Assembly (NCBI GenBank): GCA_046483065.1
Contig: JAWODW010000002.1
Location: 1 to 11,473, forward strand
DNA length: 11,473 nucleotides
Source of the DNA: JAWVYT01 sp046483065
GTDB taxonomy: Bacteria > Gemmatimonadota > Gemmatimonadetes > Longimicrobiales > RSA9
Direction of reading: 5' to 3'
Part shown: positions 5,584 through 11,473 of the stretch, piece after piece
Layout: each line of letters opens with the position of its first letter
Position numbering within the stretch: the first letter of the stretch is position 1
Translations under genes and position numbers: made by a program
Notes under the pieces: generated by a model
Seen by the model: the letters and a program-made list of their open reading frames with translations, nothing else
What the model was told of the DNA's origin: nothing
Database searches by the model: none

Positions 5584-7089
5584 ATGGCCGTCACTTCCTT
5601 CCTCGACCGGGTCCTGCCACGCCGCGTGGGGACCCGTCGCTTCGCCGCGGTGGCCAGCCCCCAGGGGCTGCACGTGGTGGAGTACGGGCGGGAGCGGGGC
5701 GGGCTGTCGCTCCGGGGCGGGATCCGGCAGCCGGAGCCGGGCGACGACCCGGCCTCGCTGGCCGCGGCGCTGGCCGACGCCATCGAGTCGCTGGGCGGGC
5801 GCGGCGGCGAGCTGGTGCTGGCGCTGGGCGGCTACGGCACGGCCCACCACATCCTCACGCTCCCGTACGCCGACGACGAGATCCTCCGGCCCATCGTGGG
5901 CCGGGAGCTCCGTCGCTACTACCCGAACCTGGACGACCCGGTGGTGGACTTCGTCCCCGGCGCCCACGTGGAGGGCTCGTCGCCCCGGAAGCAGGAGGTG
6001 CTGGTGGGGGCGGTGCCCTATCCGCTGGCCGTGGACCTGTCCCGGGCGCTGGCCGCCCGGAAGGTGGAGCTGCACCACCTGACGGTCCAGCCCGCGGTGC
6101 TCCAGACGCTCTACGACACCTTCGATGGCGCCCTGACGCCGGCGGTCATGGTCCTCCTCATGGAGGCCGGGCTCCTCATCGGGTGCTTCCACCACGGCGC
6201 GCTCCGCCTCTTCATCGAGCCGCCCCAGGACGTGCACGGGCGGCCGCTCCGCGACCCGGAGGCCGTCACCGAGCAGGTGCAGCGGGCGAACCTCTTCCTC
6301 CGGCAGCAGTTCCCCAACGCCGGCGTGAGCCGGGTGCTCCTGGCGGCGCCCGACGGCGAGTACGAGGCGGTGGCGTCCATGCTCCGGGCCGAGCTCGAGT
6401 CGGACGTGGTGCGGATGGCCGACACGCCCGCAGGGTCGCTGGCGGCGCTCGGCGCCGCGCTCGACGCCGACACCCGCCGGCCGCTCCGGCTCCTGCCGCC
6501 GGAGGTGCGGCCCCGGACCGGGGCGGAGCGCTGGACGCGCCGGCTCGCGGCGGCCGCCGCCGGGATCGTCATGGCCGCAGCGGTCTGGTGGGCCGGCGCC
6601 GCCATGACGGTGGCCCGGGTGGAGGCGGACCGGGCCCGCACGGTGGAGAGCCGGGTGCGGACGGAGCTGGCGTGGCTGAACAGCGTGGAGCGCACGCTGG
6701 AGACCCGTCGCGCCCACGAGCTGCGCCTCGAGTTCGTGGAGGCGACGACGGCGGAGCGGGCCGAGACCCGGCGGATCCTGGCGGCCGTCGCGGCGGCGGC
6801 ACCGCCCCCGGTGCGGCTGGACACGCTCCGGGTGGAGCGGCAGGCCGGGGCGTGGGCGCTGACCCTCACGGGTCGGGCGGCGGCCGGCACCAGCGCCGAC
6901 GCGGTCCGTGCGGTGGACGCCCTCTACCGGGGCATTCCGGAGCGGCTGCCGGTGCGGGAGCTGGAGCTGGACGAGCTCCGGGATGTGCAGGAGGCAGAAG
7001 GAGATACGACCATCGCGACGGGCGGTGCGCCCGTTGCCATCGGCTTCCACATGTCGTTTATTGTGCAATGGACCGACTCGCAGCGGTGA
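5584..7089 (+). CDS. PilM-PilN-like fusion protein (GspL/MshI-like)
   Basis: Bitopic inner-membrane protein of 501 residues, likely linking the cytoplasmic motor to the periplasmic alignment complex. Residues 1-300 resemble a PilM/actin-like cytoplasmic domain (RFAAVASPQGLHVVEYG, then LVLALGGYGTAHHILTLP and LMEAGLLIGCFHHGALRLF). However, the canonical D-I-G-S nucleotide-binding loop of PilM is replaced, so ATP binding is doubtful, as in GspL. One membrane segment lies at about 321-344. It is followed by a coiled coil rich in Arg/Glu (345-400) and a PilN-like periplasmic domain (LDTLRVERQAGAWALTLTGRA). In many pilus operons PilM and PilN are separate genes; here they are one chain, as in GspL. 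The family assignment rests on architecture and neighbours more than on strong motifs. The start follows the gspF stop by two bases with no clear Shine-Dalgarno site, suggesting translational coupling. Confidence 0.8.
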   Translation: MAVTSFLDRVLPRRVGTRRFAAVASPQGLHVVEYGRERGGLSLRGGIRQPEPGDDPASLAAALADAIESLGGRGGELVLALGGYGTAHHILTLPYADDEILRPIVGRELRRYYPNLDDPVVDFVPGAHVEGSSPRKQEVLVGAVPYPLAVDLSRALAARKVELHHLTVQPAVLQTLYDTFDGALTPAVMVLLMEAGLLIGCFHHGALRLFIEPPQDVHGRPLRDPEAVTEQVQRANLFLRQQFPNAGVSRVLLAAPDGEYEAVASMLRAELESDVVRMADTPAGSLAALGAALDADTRRPLRLLPPEVRPRTGAERWTRRLAAAAAGIVMAAAVWWAGAAMTVARVEADRARTVESRVRTELAWLNSVERTLETRRAHELRLEFVEATTAERAETRRILAAVAAAAPPPVRLDTLRVERQAGAWALTLTGRAAAGTSADAVRAVDALYRGIPERLPVRELELDELRDVQEAEGDTTIATGGAPVAIGFHMSFIVQWTDSQR

Positions 7090-7670
7090 GGGCACGGCTC
7101 GAGGCCGTCCGGGACGCCGCGCGGCAGCGGTCGTTCTGGATCGTGGTGCCGCTGGCCGCCCTCGGCGTGGTGGGTGTGACCGCCGTGGTGGGCTCCACGG
7201 CGCTGCTGCGGGCCGACGCGTGGCGGATCCGGGCCAACGAGATCCGGGCCACCGGCGAGACGGTGGAGGCATGGCGCCAGGACCTGGTCCCGCCGCCGCC
7301 GGCCGAGTCGGCGGCGTGGGAGCGGAGCCGCCGGGCCGTGCGGCAGCTCGGGATCGACGGCGACGACCGGATCGCACTCCTGCAGCTCGTGGCGCAGCGG
7401 GCGGAGGACCTGGGGCTGGGGACCGTGTCCATCGGGTTCCTCCCGTCGGATACGCTGGGGATCGAGGTGTTCCGGGAGGTGGACGGTCAGATCTTCGACC
7501 CGGCGCCGTACGCGGTGCACGTTCGGCTCCGGGCGGGGTATGAAGGGATCGGCAGCTTCATCGGCGCGCTACCGCCGCAGGTGGACGTACACCGGCTGCG
7601 GGTGACCCGGGACGCGGCCGGTGCGCTCGCGGAGCTGGTCCTGGTGGCCTTTCTAGCCGAGGAGACGTGA
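7068..7670 (+). CDS. PilO/GspM/MshJ-like inner-membrane alignment protein
   Basis: A 200-residue protein overlapping the previous gene by 22 bases. It has a short cytoplasmic N-terminus rich in Arg, one membrane helix at about 24-46 (WIVVPLAALGVVGVTAVVG), a coiled segment (51-110), and a small alpha/beta domain with VHVRLRAGYEGIGSFIGALP and VDVHRLRVTRD. That last pattern is typical of PilO/MshJ periplasmic domains (F-x-x-x-L-P then the I/V-x-x-L-x-V strand). It probably dimerises with the PilN-like part of the preceding protein. The ATG at 7068 places the membrane helix at the expected distance from the N-terminus. The identification rests on topology, motif and position. Confidence 0.8.
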   Translation: MDRLAAVRARLEAVRDAARQRSFWIVVPLAALGVVGVTAVVGSTALLRADAWRIRANEIRATGETVEAWRQDLVPPPPAESAAWERSRRAVRQLGIDGDDRIALLQLVAQRAEDLGLGTVSIGFLPSDTLGIEVFREVDGQIFDPAPYAVHVRLRAGYEGIGSFIGALPPQVDVHRLRVTRDAAGALAELVLVAFLAEET

Positions 7671-8131
7671 TGCGGCTCGAGGGATGGATCCTGATCCTGG
7701 CCGGCCTCGCCGCGGTAGGGCTCGTGACGGCCAGCAGCGTGCTGCTGCCCGAGCCGCCCCGGCGGATGACGCTGCCCACGGCCGGCGAGCTGGTGGCGCT
7801 GGAGCGCTACCTGACACCCGTGGCCGTCGAGGCCGCCGGGCAGGTCGGGGTGCCGCCCACGGTAGTGATCGACGGCAACCCGTTCCGCGGGCCGCAGGTC
7901 CAGGAAGTGGCGGCGCCCGCGGAAGGGCCGCGGGCCGCGGAGCCGGCGCCCCGGTGGACGGTGACGGCCATCATGGTGGCCGGCGAGCAGCGGGTGGCCA
8001 TCGTGAACGACCGCATGGTGCGCCCCGGCGACCGTCTCGACGACGGCGCCCGGATCGCGGCGGTGGAGCGGGACCACGTGGTACTGATCACGCCGGGCGG
8101 CGAGCGCCGCCGGCTCGAGCTCGAAAGGTAG
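7670..8131 (+). CDS. PilP/GspC/MshK-like periplasmic adaptor
   Basis: A 153-residue protein with an N-terminal membrane anchor (about 5-25), a proline/alanine-rich linker containing a DGNPFRGP segment (68-75) like the 'DPF' region of PilP/GspC proteins, and a C-terminal HR-like beta domain (95-150: WTVTAIMVAGEQRVAIVNDRMVRPGD...VVLITPGGE). Such domains connect the inner-membrane alignment complex to the N0 domain of the secretin, whose gene follows directly. The ATG overlaps the preceding TGA by one base (TGATG) and has GAGGAG at 7659-7664. MshK is the likeliest counterpart by gene order. Sequence conservation in this family is low, so the assignment is moderate. Confidence 0.75.
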   Translation: MRLEGWILILAGLAAVGLVTASSVLLPEPPRRMTLPTAGELVALERYLTPVAVEAAGQVGVPPTVVIDGNPFRGPQVQEVAAPAEGPRAAEPAPRWTVTAIMVAGEQRVAIVNDRMVRPGDRLDDGARIAAVERDHVVLITPGGERRRLELER

Positions 8132-8136
8132 GGGGC

Positions 8137-9969
8137 ATGCGCGGAGGCGCGGAGGTGCGCGGAGGCGCGGAGGTACGCGGAGGCGCGGAGGGACGCGGAG
8201 GCGCGGAGGGACGCGGAGGTGCCGTGGTACGCGAGTCTGCGGTGTGCCGCCCGGCAGTGCCGCACGGCCGACGTGACTCCGGCGTCCGGGTCCTCGCCCT
8301 TCTCGCGTTCGCCTTGGGCGTGGCGGCGTGCGGCGGGAACCCGGAGCCGGGGGAGCCGCAGGCGAGGGTGGAGCTGGGGCCGCCGCCGGAGGAGGCGGTG
8401 CGGCCGGCGTCGGAGGACACGGCGGCCGATCCGCCGGCGCGCGCGGGGCAGCCGGACGAGGAGCGGGCGGGCGAGGCGCTGCCGAGCCTGCCCGTGGACC
8501 AGGTGGAGCGGTCGGGCGAGTCGTGGCCGCGGATCGAGAGCCTGGAGGCGGTGAACCAGGAGCTGCGCACGGTGCTCCGGAGCGTCGCACAGCAGTACGG
8601 GCTGGAGTTCCGCATCGACCCGAACGTGGAGGGCCGGGTCACCACCACGCTCCGGAACGCCACGCTCCGGGAGGCGCTGGACGCCATCGTCCTGCCCCAC
8701 GGCTACACGTACGAGCTGGAGAACAACACGCTGCGGGTGGAGCCCGCCCGGGTGGTGAGCCGGATGTTCGACCTGGACTTCATCTCGCTGTCCCGGGTAG
8801 GCGTGGGGACCACGGTGATCCAGCGCCGGCTCGGCTCCAACTTCCGCGGCGGCAGCACCGGCGCCACCGGCGGTGTGACGGGCGGCGGGGGCGGGGTAAC
8901 GGGCGCCGGCGGCGTGCCCGGCGGCGGCGCGGACGTCATCACCAGCGTGGAGGTGACGGACCTGTGGGAGGACATCCGGGTGGCGCTGGAAGGACTGGTG
9001 TTCGCCGAGGTCCGGAGCCCCGAGGAGGCCGGGCTCCAGCAGCAGAGCGGCACGGGGCTCACCGGTGGGCTCGGCGGGCGCGCGCCCCAGACCACGTCCC
9101 GGGTCACCGAGGACGGCCGGCGTCTGATCGTGAACCCGGCGGCGGGGACCATCCTGGTCTCGGCGGCGCCCCGGATCCTGGACGAGGTGGAGCTCTTCAT
9201 CGACTCCTTCGAGAGCGCCATCCAGCGGCAGGTCCGGATCGAGGCCAAGTTCGTGGAGGTGGTCCTCGACCGGGAGCACGAGTTCGGCATCGACTGGAGC
9301 GTGCTCCAGAACATCGGCGACCTCGACATCTCGCTCCAGCGGACGGCGGGGAGCGGCGGGCTCGAGTTCCGCCTCGCCACCGGCAGCGACCGGTCCATCA
9401 CGGCCGTGCTGGACGCCCTCGAGAGCCAGGGCGATGTCCGGGTCCTCTCGAGCCCCGGCGTCACCGCGCTGAACAACCAGCGGGCGGTCTTCAACGTCAC
9501 CACCGAGGAGGTCTTCTTCGCCGTGACCCGTGAGCCGATCCGCGACGCCAGCGGGAACGTGATCCAGTTCCAGACCACCGTGGAGACGCAGCCGGTGGCC
9601 GTGGGCATCGTCATGGACGTGCTCCCCCAGATCTCCAGCGACGACGTCATCACCATGAACGTCCGACCCATGGTCACCAGCCTGGACCGGGTGGTGGAGT
9701 TCGAGCAGGACGACAACTTCGCCCGGGCGCCCGTGGTGGACCGCCGGGAGCTCGACACCATGGTCCGGGTCCGGAGCGGCGAGACCCACGTCATCGGCGG
9801 GCTCATCCAGACCCGGGAGGAGACCCAGCGGAGCGGCGTGCCGGTCCTCAAGGACCTGCCCGTCCTCGGGTGGCTCTTCGGCCGCACGGTGACCCGGGAG
9901 AGGCGGAGCGAGCTGGTCATCTTCATCACGCCCACGATCATCGCGGGCCACGGCACCCCGGCGCCGTAA
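8137..9969 (+). CDS. mshL: Outer-membrane secretin (MshL/PilQ/GspD family), lipoprotein, repeat-extended N-terminus
   Basis: Multimeric outer-membrane channel through which the pilus or substrate passes. From the ATG at 8137 it has 610 residues. Residues 2-30 are repeat-encoded (RGGAEV/RGGAEG units). A lipoprotein signal follows, with hydrophobic VLALLAFALGVAAC and lipobox Cys65. Next come a Pro/Glu-rich linker, an N0/STN domain (about 136-190), the MshL-like segment FDLDFISLSRVGVGTT, a glycine-rich stretch (about 238-266), VTDLWEDIRVALEGL, and the C-terminal secretin domain (about 365-605). That domain has QVRIEAKFVEVVLD, RVLSSPGVTALNNQ and the signature VPVLKDLPVLGWLFG...ELVIFITPTII. A signal peptide beginning 50 residues inside the chain is odd. 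Initiation at GTG 8257 would give a normal 25-residue leader (MPHGRRDSGVRV...), and GTG 8224 is preceded by GGAGG. AAAGG at 8124-8128 supports the ATG. The true start is undecided. Confidence 0.93.
   Translation: MRGGAEVRGGAEVRGGAEGRGGAEGRGGAVVRESAVCRPAVPHGRRDSGVRVLALLAFALGVAACGGNPEPGEPQARVELGPPPEEAVRPASEDTAADPPARAGQPDEERAGEALPSLPVDQVERSGESWPRIESLEAVNQELRTVLRSVAQQYGLEFRIDPNVEGRVTTTLRNATLREALDAIVLPHGYTYELENNTLRVEPARVVSRMFDLDFISLSRVGVGTTVIQRRLGSNFRGGSTGATGGVTGGGGGVTGAGGVPGGGADVITSVEVTDLWEDIRVALEGLVFAEVRSPEEAGLQQQSGTGLTGGLGGRAPQTTSRVTEDGRRLIVNPAAGTILVSAAPRILDEVELFIDSFESAIQRQVRIEAKFVEVVLDREHEFGIDWSVLQNIGDLDISLQRTAGSGGLEFRLATGSDRSITAVLDALESQGDVRVLSSPGVTALNNQRAVFNVTTEEVFFAVTREPIRDASGNVIQFQTTVETQPVAVGIVMDVLPQISSDDVITMNVRPMVTSLDRVVEFEQDDNFARAPVVDRRELDTMVRVRSGETHVIGGLIQTREETQRSGVPVLKDLPVLGWLFGRTVTRERRSELVIFITPTIIAGHGTPAP
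8140..8229 (+). repeat. 18-bp tandem array (CGCGGAGG motif) at the secretin start
   Basis: Four near-identical 18-bp units (8140-8157, 8158-8175, 8176-8193, 8194-8211) and a degenerate fifth (8212-8229). Each of the four complete units contains GGAGG twice, so there are nine copies of a Shine-Dalgarno-like core in 80 bases. In the secretin frame each unit encodes six residues, RGGAE plus V or G. The motif is related to the CGCGGAG series of the R elements at 2820-4328, but it lacks the rest of R. Confidence 0.9.
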
Positions 9970-9980
9970 CCGGCCTGGCC

Positions 9981-10931
9981 ATGTACGAAGCGTTCTTCGG
10001 ACTCGACGAGCGGCCGTTCAGCCTCACGCCGAACCCCCGGTACGTCTTCTACTCCGACCGCTACCGTAACGCCCTCGAGCAGCTCCGGTTCGGGATCGAG
10101 CAGCGCGAGGGGTTCATGATGCTCACCGGCGTGGTGGGCGCCGGGAAGACCACCCTCTCCCGCGACCTCCTCGAGCACCTGGACTCCGCCGGCCCGTACC
10201 GGACCGCCCTCATCTTCAACCCGTTTCTGAGCCCCGACGAGATGCTCCAGTCGCTCCTCAGCGAGTTCGGCTGCAGCTACCCGCCCGACGCGTCGAAGAA
10301 GGACCTCCTCGACCGCCTCAACACCTTCCTCCTGGCCCAGCTCGTTCACGGCTACACCTGCGTGGCCCTCTTCGACGAGGCCCAGCACCTCACCGAGGAG
10401 TTCCTCGAGCAGATCCGCGTCCTCAGCAACCTGGAGACCGAGGAGGAGAAGCTCCTCCAGATCGTGCTCGTCGGCCAGCCCGAGCTCCGGCAGCGGATCC
10501 AGAAGCCGTCGCTCGCACAGCTCGACCAGCGCGTGGCCGTTCGCTGCACCCTCAGCCACCTCTCCGAGGACGAGACGGAGCGCTACCTCTACCACCGGGT
10601 CAACGTGGCCGGCGGGAAGGGCGCCATCACCTTCAGCGGCCGCGCCATCCGCCTCATCCACCGGGAGTCCGAGGGGATCCCCCGGCTCGTGAACCTGGCC
10701 GCCGACCGGGCCATGCTCGCCGCCTACGTCGACCGCTCCGAGACCGTCAAGAAGGTCCACGTCCAGCGCGGCCTCGCCGCACTCCGCGGCGCCGAGTCGG
10801 TGGAGGACCAGATGGAGGTCGGGGCCGGACGCGGGCGGTGGAAGACCGTCGCCATCGTCGCCGCCGCCGTGGTCCTCCTCACGCTGGTGGGCGTGGCCGC
10901 GTACCTCTACGCCAACGGCAGCCTGCCATGA
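9981..10931 (+). CDS. ExeA/GspA/MshM-like AAA+ ATPase with C-terminal membrane helix
   Basis: A 316-residue ATPase of the ExeA/MshM type. The N-terminus MYEAFFGLDERPFSLTPNP is diagnostic for the family. It has Walker A GVVGAGKTT (50-58), Walker B CVALFDEAQHL (127-137), the sensor-like IVLVGQPEL (161-169) and the arginine-containing segment RESEGIPRLVN. A single membrane helix lies near the C-terminus (about 289-310). ExeA of Aeromonas continues after such a helix into a periplasmic peptidoglycan-binding domain; here only about six residues follow, as in short MshM-type proteins. In ExeA/ExeB systems the pair helps place the secretin through the cell wall, and the next gene encodes a GspB-like partner. 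The ATG lies 11 bases after the secretin stop with no strong ribosome-binding site. Confidence 0.92.
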   Translation: MYEAFFGLDERPFSLTPNPRYVFYSDRYRNALEQLRFGIEQREGFMMLTGVVGAGKTTLSRDLLEHLDSAGPYRTALIFNPFLSPDEMLQSLLSEFGCSYPPDASKKDLLDRLNTFLLAQLVHGYTCVALFDEAQHLTEEFLEQIRVLSNLETEEEKLLQIVLVGQPELRQRIQKPSLAQLDQRVAVRCTLSHLSEDETERYLYHRVNVAGGKGAITFSGRAIRLIHRESEGIPRLVNLAADRAMLAAYVDRSETVKKVHVQRGLAALRGAESVEDQMEVGAGRGRWKTVAIVAAAVVLLTLVGVAAYLYANGSLP

Positions 10932-11473
10932 GCCTCATCGCCGACGCCCTGAAGCGGGCACAGGAGCAGCGCGCCGGGGGGCAGTCCGGGAAGGACGACG
11001 ACGACCGGGCCCGCCGCATGCTCGCGGGACCCGGACCGCTCAAGGTCGACGCAGAGTCCCGGGCACGGGTGCCGCCCTCCGTGGCCATCGCCGGGACCGT
11101 GCTGGCCGCCGCGCTCATCACCTTCGGCGGCGTGGTCTGGCTCGCGCCCCGGGCATCGGACGGCGGGGGGGAGGCGGTGTCGAGCGCGACGATCGCGTCG
11201 AACCGTGTGGACCCGGGGGATGGGGGTGGTGTGGTAGGTGTGGGCACAGAGGGCACGGAGGACACAGGGGTCACAGAGGACCGCGGAGGCATGGAGGCGG
11301 GGGCGGGCACGGGCGCGGGCACGGGTGCGAACACGGGCACAGGCACAGGCGGGAGCACGAGCACACGCACGAGCACAAGCACAGGGGGAACAGCAGGGGG
11401 AACAGCAGGGGGAACAGCAGGGGGAACAGCAGGGGCAACAGCAGGGGAAGCGGCGTCGTTTACGCTGCGGCTC
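10928..11473 (+). CDS. GspB/MshN-like membrane-anchored partner protein, 3'-truncated by window end
   Basis: The first 182 residues of a protein open to the window end. The start MSLIADALKRAQEQR is the conserved opening of GspB/ExeB-type and MshN-type proteins. Its ATG overlaps the ATPase stop (ATGA), implying coupled translation with its likely partner. A membrane segment lies at about 51-73 (SVAIAGTVLAAALITFGGVVW). Residues 79-172 are low complexity: Gly/Glu/Asp-rich, then Gly-Thr-Ala and Ser-Thr repeats, then GGTA units. EAASFTLRL at the end may begin a folded periplasmic domain. Whether that is a GspB C domain or TPRs as in MshN cannot be seen here. The long repeat tract looks like an expanded periplasmic spacer. 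Confidence 0.8.
   Translation, partial: MSLIADALKRAQEQRAGGQSGKDDDDRARRMLAGPGPLKVDAESRARVPPSVAIAGTVLAAALITFGGVVWLAPRASDGGGEAVSSATIASNRVDPGDGGGVVGVGTEGTEDTGVTEDRGGMEAGAGTGAGTGANTGTGTGGSTSTRTSTSTGGTAGGTAGGTAGGTAGATAGEAASFTLRL
11244..11298 (+). repeat. CACAGAGG/CACGGAGG-like short motif tract inside the GspB-like gene
   Basis: Successive spaced motifs GCACAGAGG, GCACGGAGG, ACACAGGGG, TCACAGAGG and CCGCGGAGG occur at intervals of about nine bases, in frame. They encode GTEGTEDTGVTEDRGG. This is the same purine-strand N-C-R-C-R-G-A-G-G pattern that underlies the R elements and the secretin-start array. Confidence 0.6.
11384..11443 (+). repeat. 12-bp tandem array encoding GGTA units
   Basis: Four perfect copies of GGGGGAACAGCA (11384-11395, 11396-11407, 11408-11419, 11420-11431) and a fifth with one change (11432-11443). 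The unit is a multiple of three, so copy-number change would lengthen or shorten the protein without breaking the frame. A less regular Gly-Thr/Ser-Thr hexanucleotide tract (about 11300-11383) precedes it. Confidence 0.95.

Noticed and set aside
5560..7377. A 605-codon minus-strand frame opposite the PilM-PilN-like gene
   Set aside because: It is an Arg/Pro/His-rich shadow frame. The plus frame has a membrane helix, a coiled coil and proper operon spacing.
8140..8229. Tandem array considered as a CRISPR
   Set aside because: Units are 18 bp, contiguous and without unique spacers.
8703..10760. A 685-codon minus-strand frame opposite the secretin and ATPase
   Set aside because: It overlaps two clearly conserved plus-strand genes and shows no recognisable domain.

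Overview
The window is GC-rich, densely coding DNA, probably from a Gemmatimonadota-like or other high-GC Gram-negative bacterium. That assignment is an inference from composition, the outer-membrane secretin and the style of the repeats; there is no rRNA or other taxonomic marker. Almost all of it is one plus-strand gene cluster for a type IV pilus / type II secretion-like machine of the MSHA type.

Layout. The 3' part of a nucleotide-sugar dehydrogenase (about 55-900) enters from the left. Its frame is interrupted near the window edge. A hairpin with a T-rich tail (921-970) and a possible promoter separate it from the pilus cluster. The cluster order is: assembly ATPase with an N-terminal MshEN domain (1086-2804); a 1.5-kb insertion region (2805-4348); platform protein GspF/PilC/MshG (4349-5581); PilM-PilN-like fusion resembling GspL/MshI (5584-7089); PilO/MshJ-like protein (7068-7670); PilP/MshK-like protein (7670-8131); secretin MshL/PilQ (8137-9969); ExeA/MshM-like AAA+ ATPase (9981-10931); and the start of a GspB/MshN-like anchored protein (10928 to the window end). 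From 4349 onward the genes abut or overlap by a few bases and are probably co-transcribed and translationally coupled. Together they would form the cytoplasmic motor (E), inner-membrane platform (F), alignment complex (M/N-O-P analogues), outer-membrane pore (secretin) and the envelope ATPase/anchor pair that in ExeA/GspB systems helps the secretin assemble. No pilin gene or prepilin peptidase is seen here.

The most unusual region is 2805-4348, which interrupts the E and F genes. It holds two minus-strand copies of a GxxExxY-family gene (predicted PD-(D/E)XK nuclease fold). One is intact (3586-4023); the other is a 5'-truncated pseudogene (2941-3182) that has lost its catalytic lysine. They are interleaved with four copies, in both orientations, of a roughly 95-116-bp repeat ('R') built from iterated CGCGGAG motifs and able to fold on itself. 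Two R copies lie exactly 792 bp apart and bracket the intact gene. Two other R copies share a perfect 30-bp stretch and bracket the pseudogene. This looks like a small repeat-plus-nuclease unit that inserted or duplicated inside a pilus operon.

Related G/A-rich motif arrays also occur inside coding sequence in the same cluster: an 18-bp array at the start of the secretin gene (8140-8229), and CACAGAGG-like and 12-bp arrays in the GspB-like gene (11244-11443).
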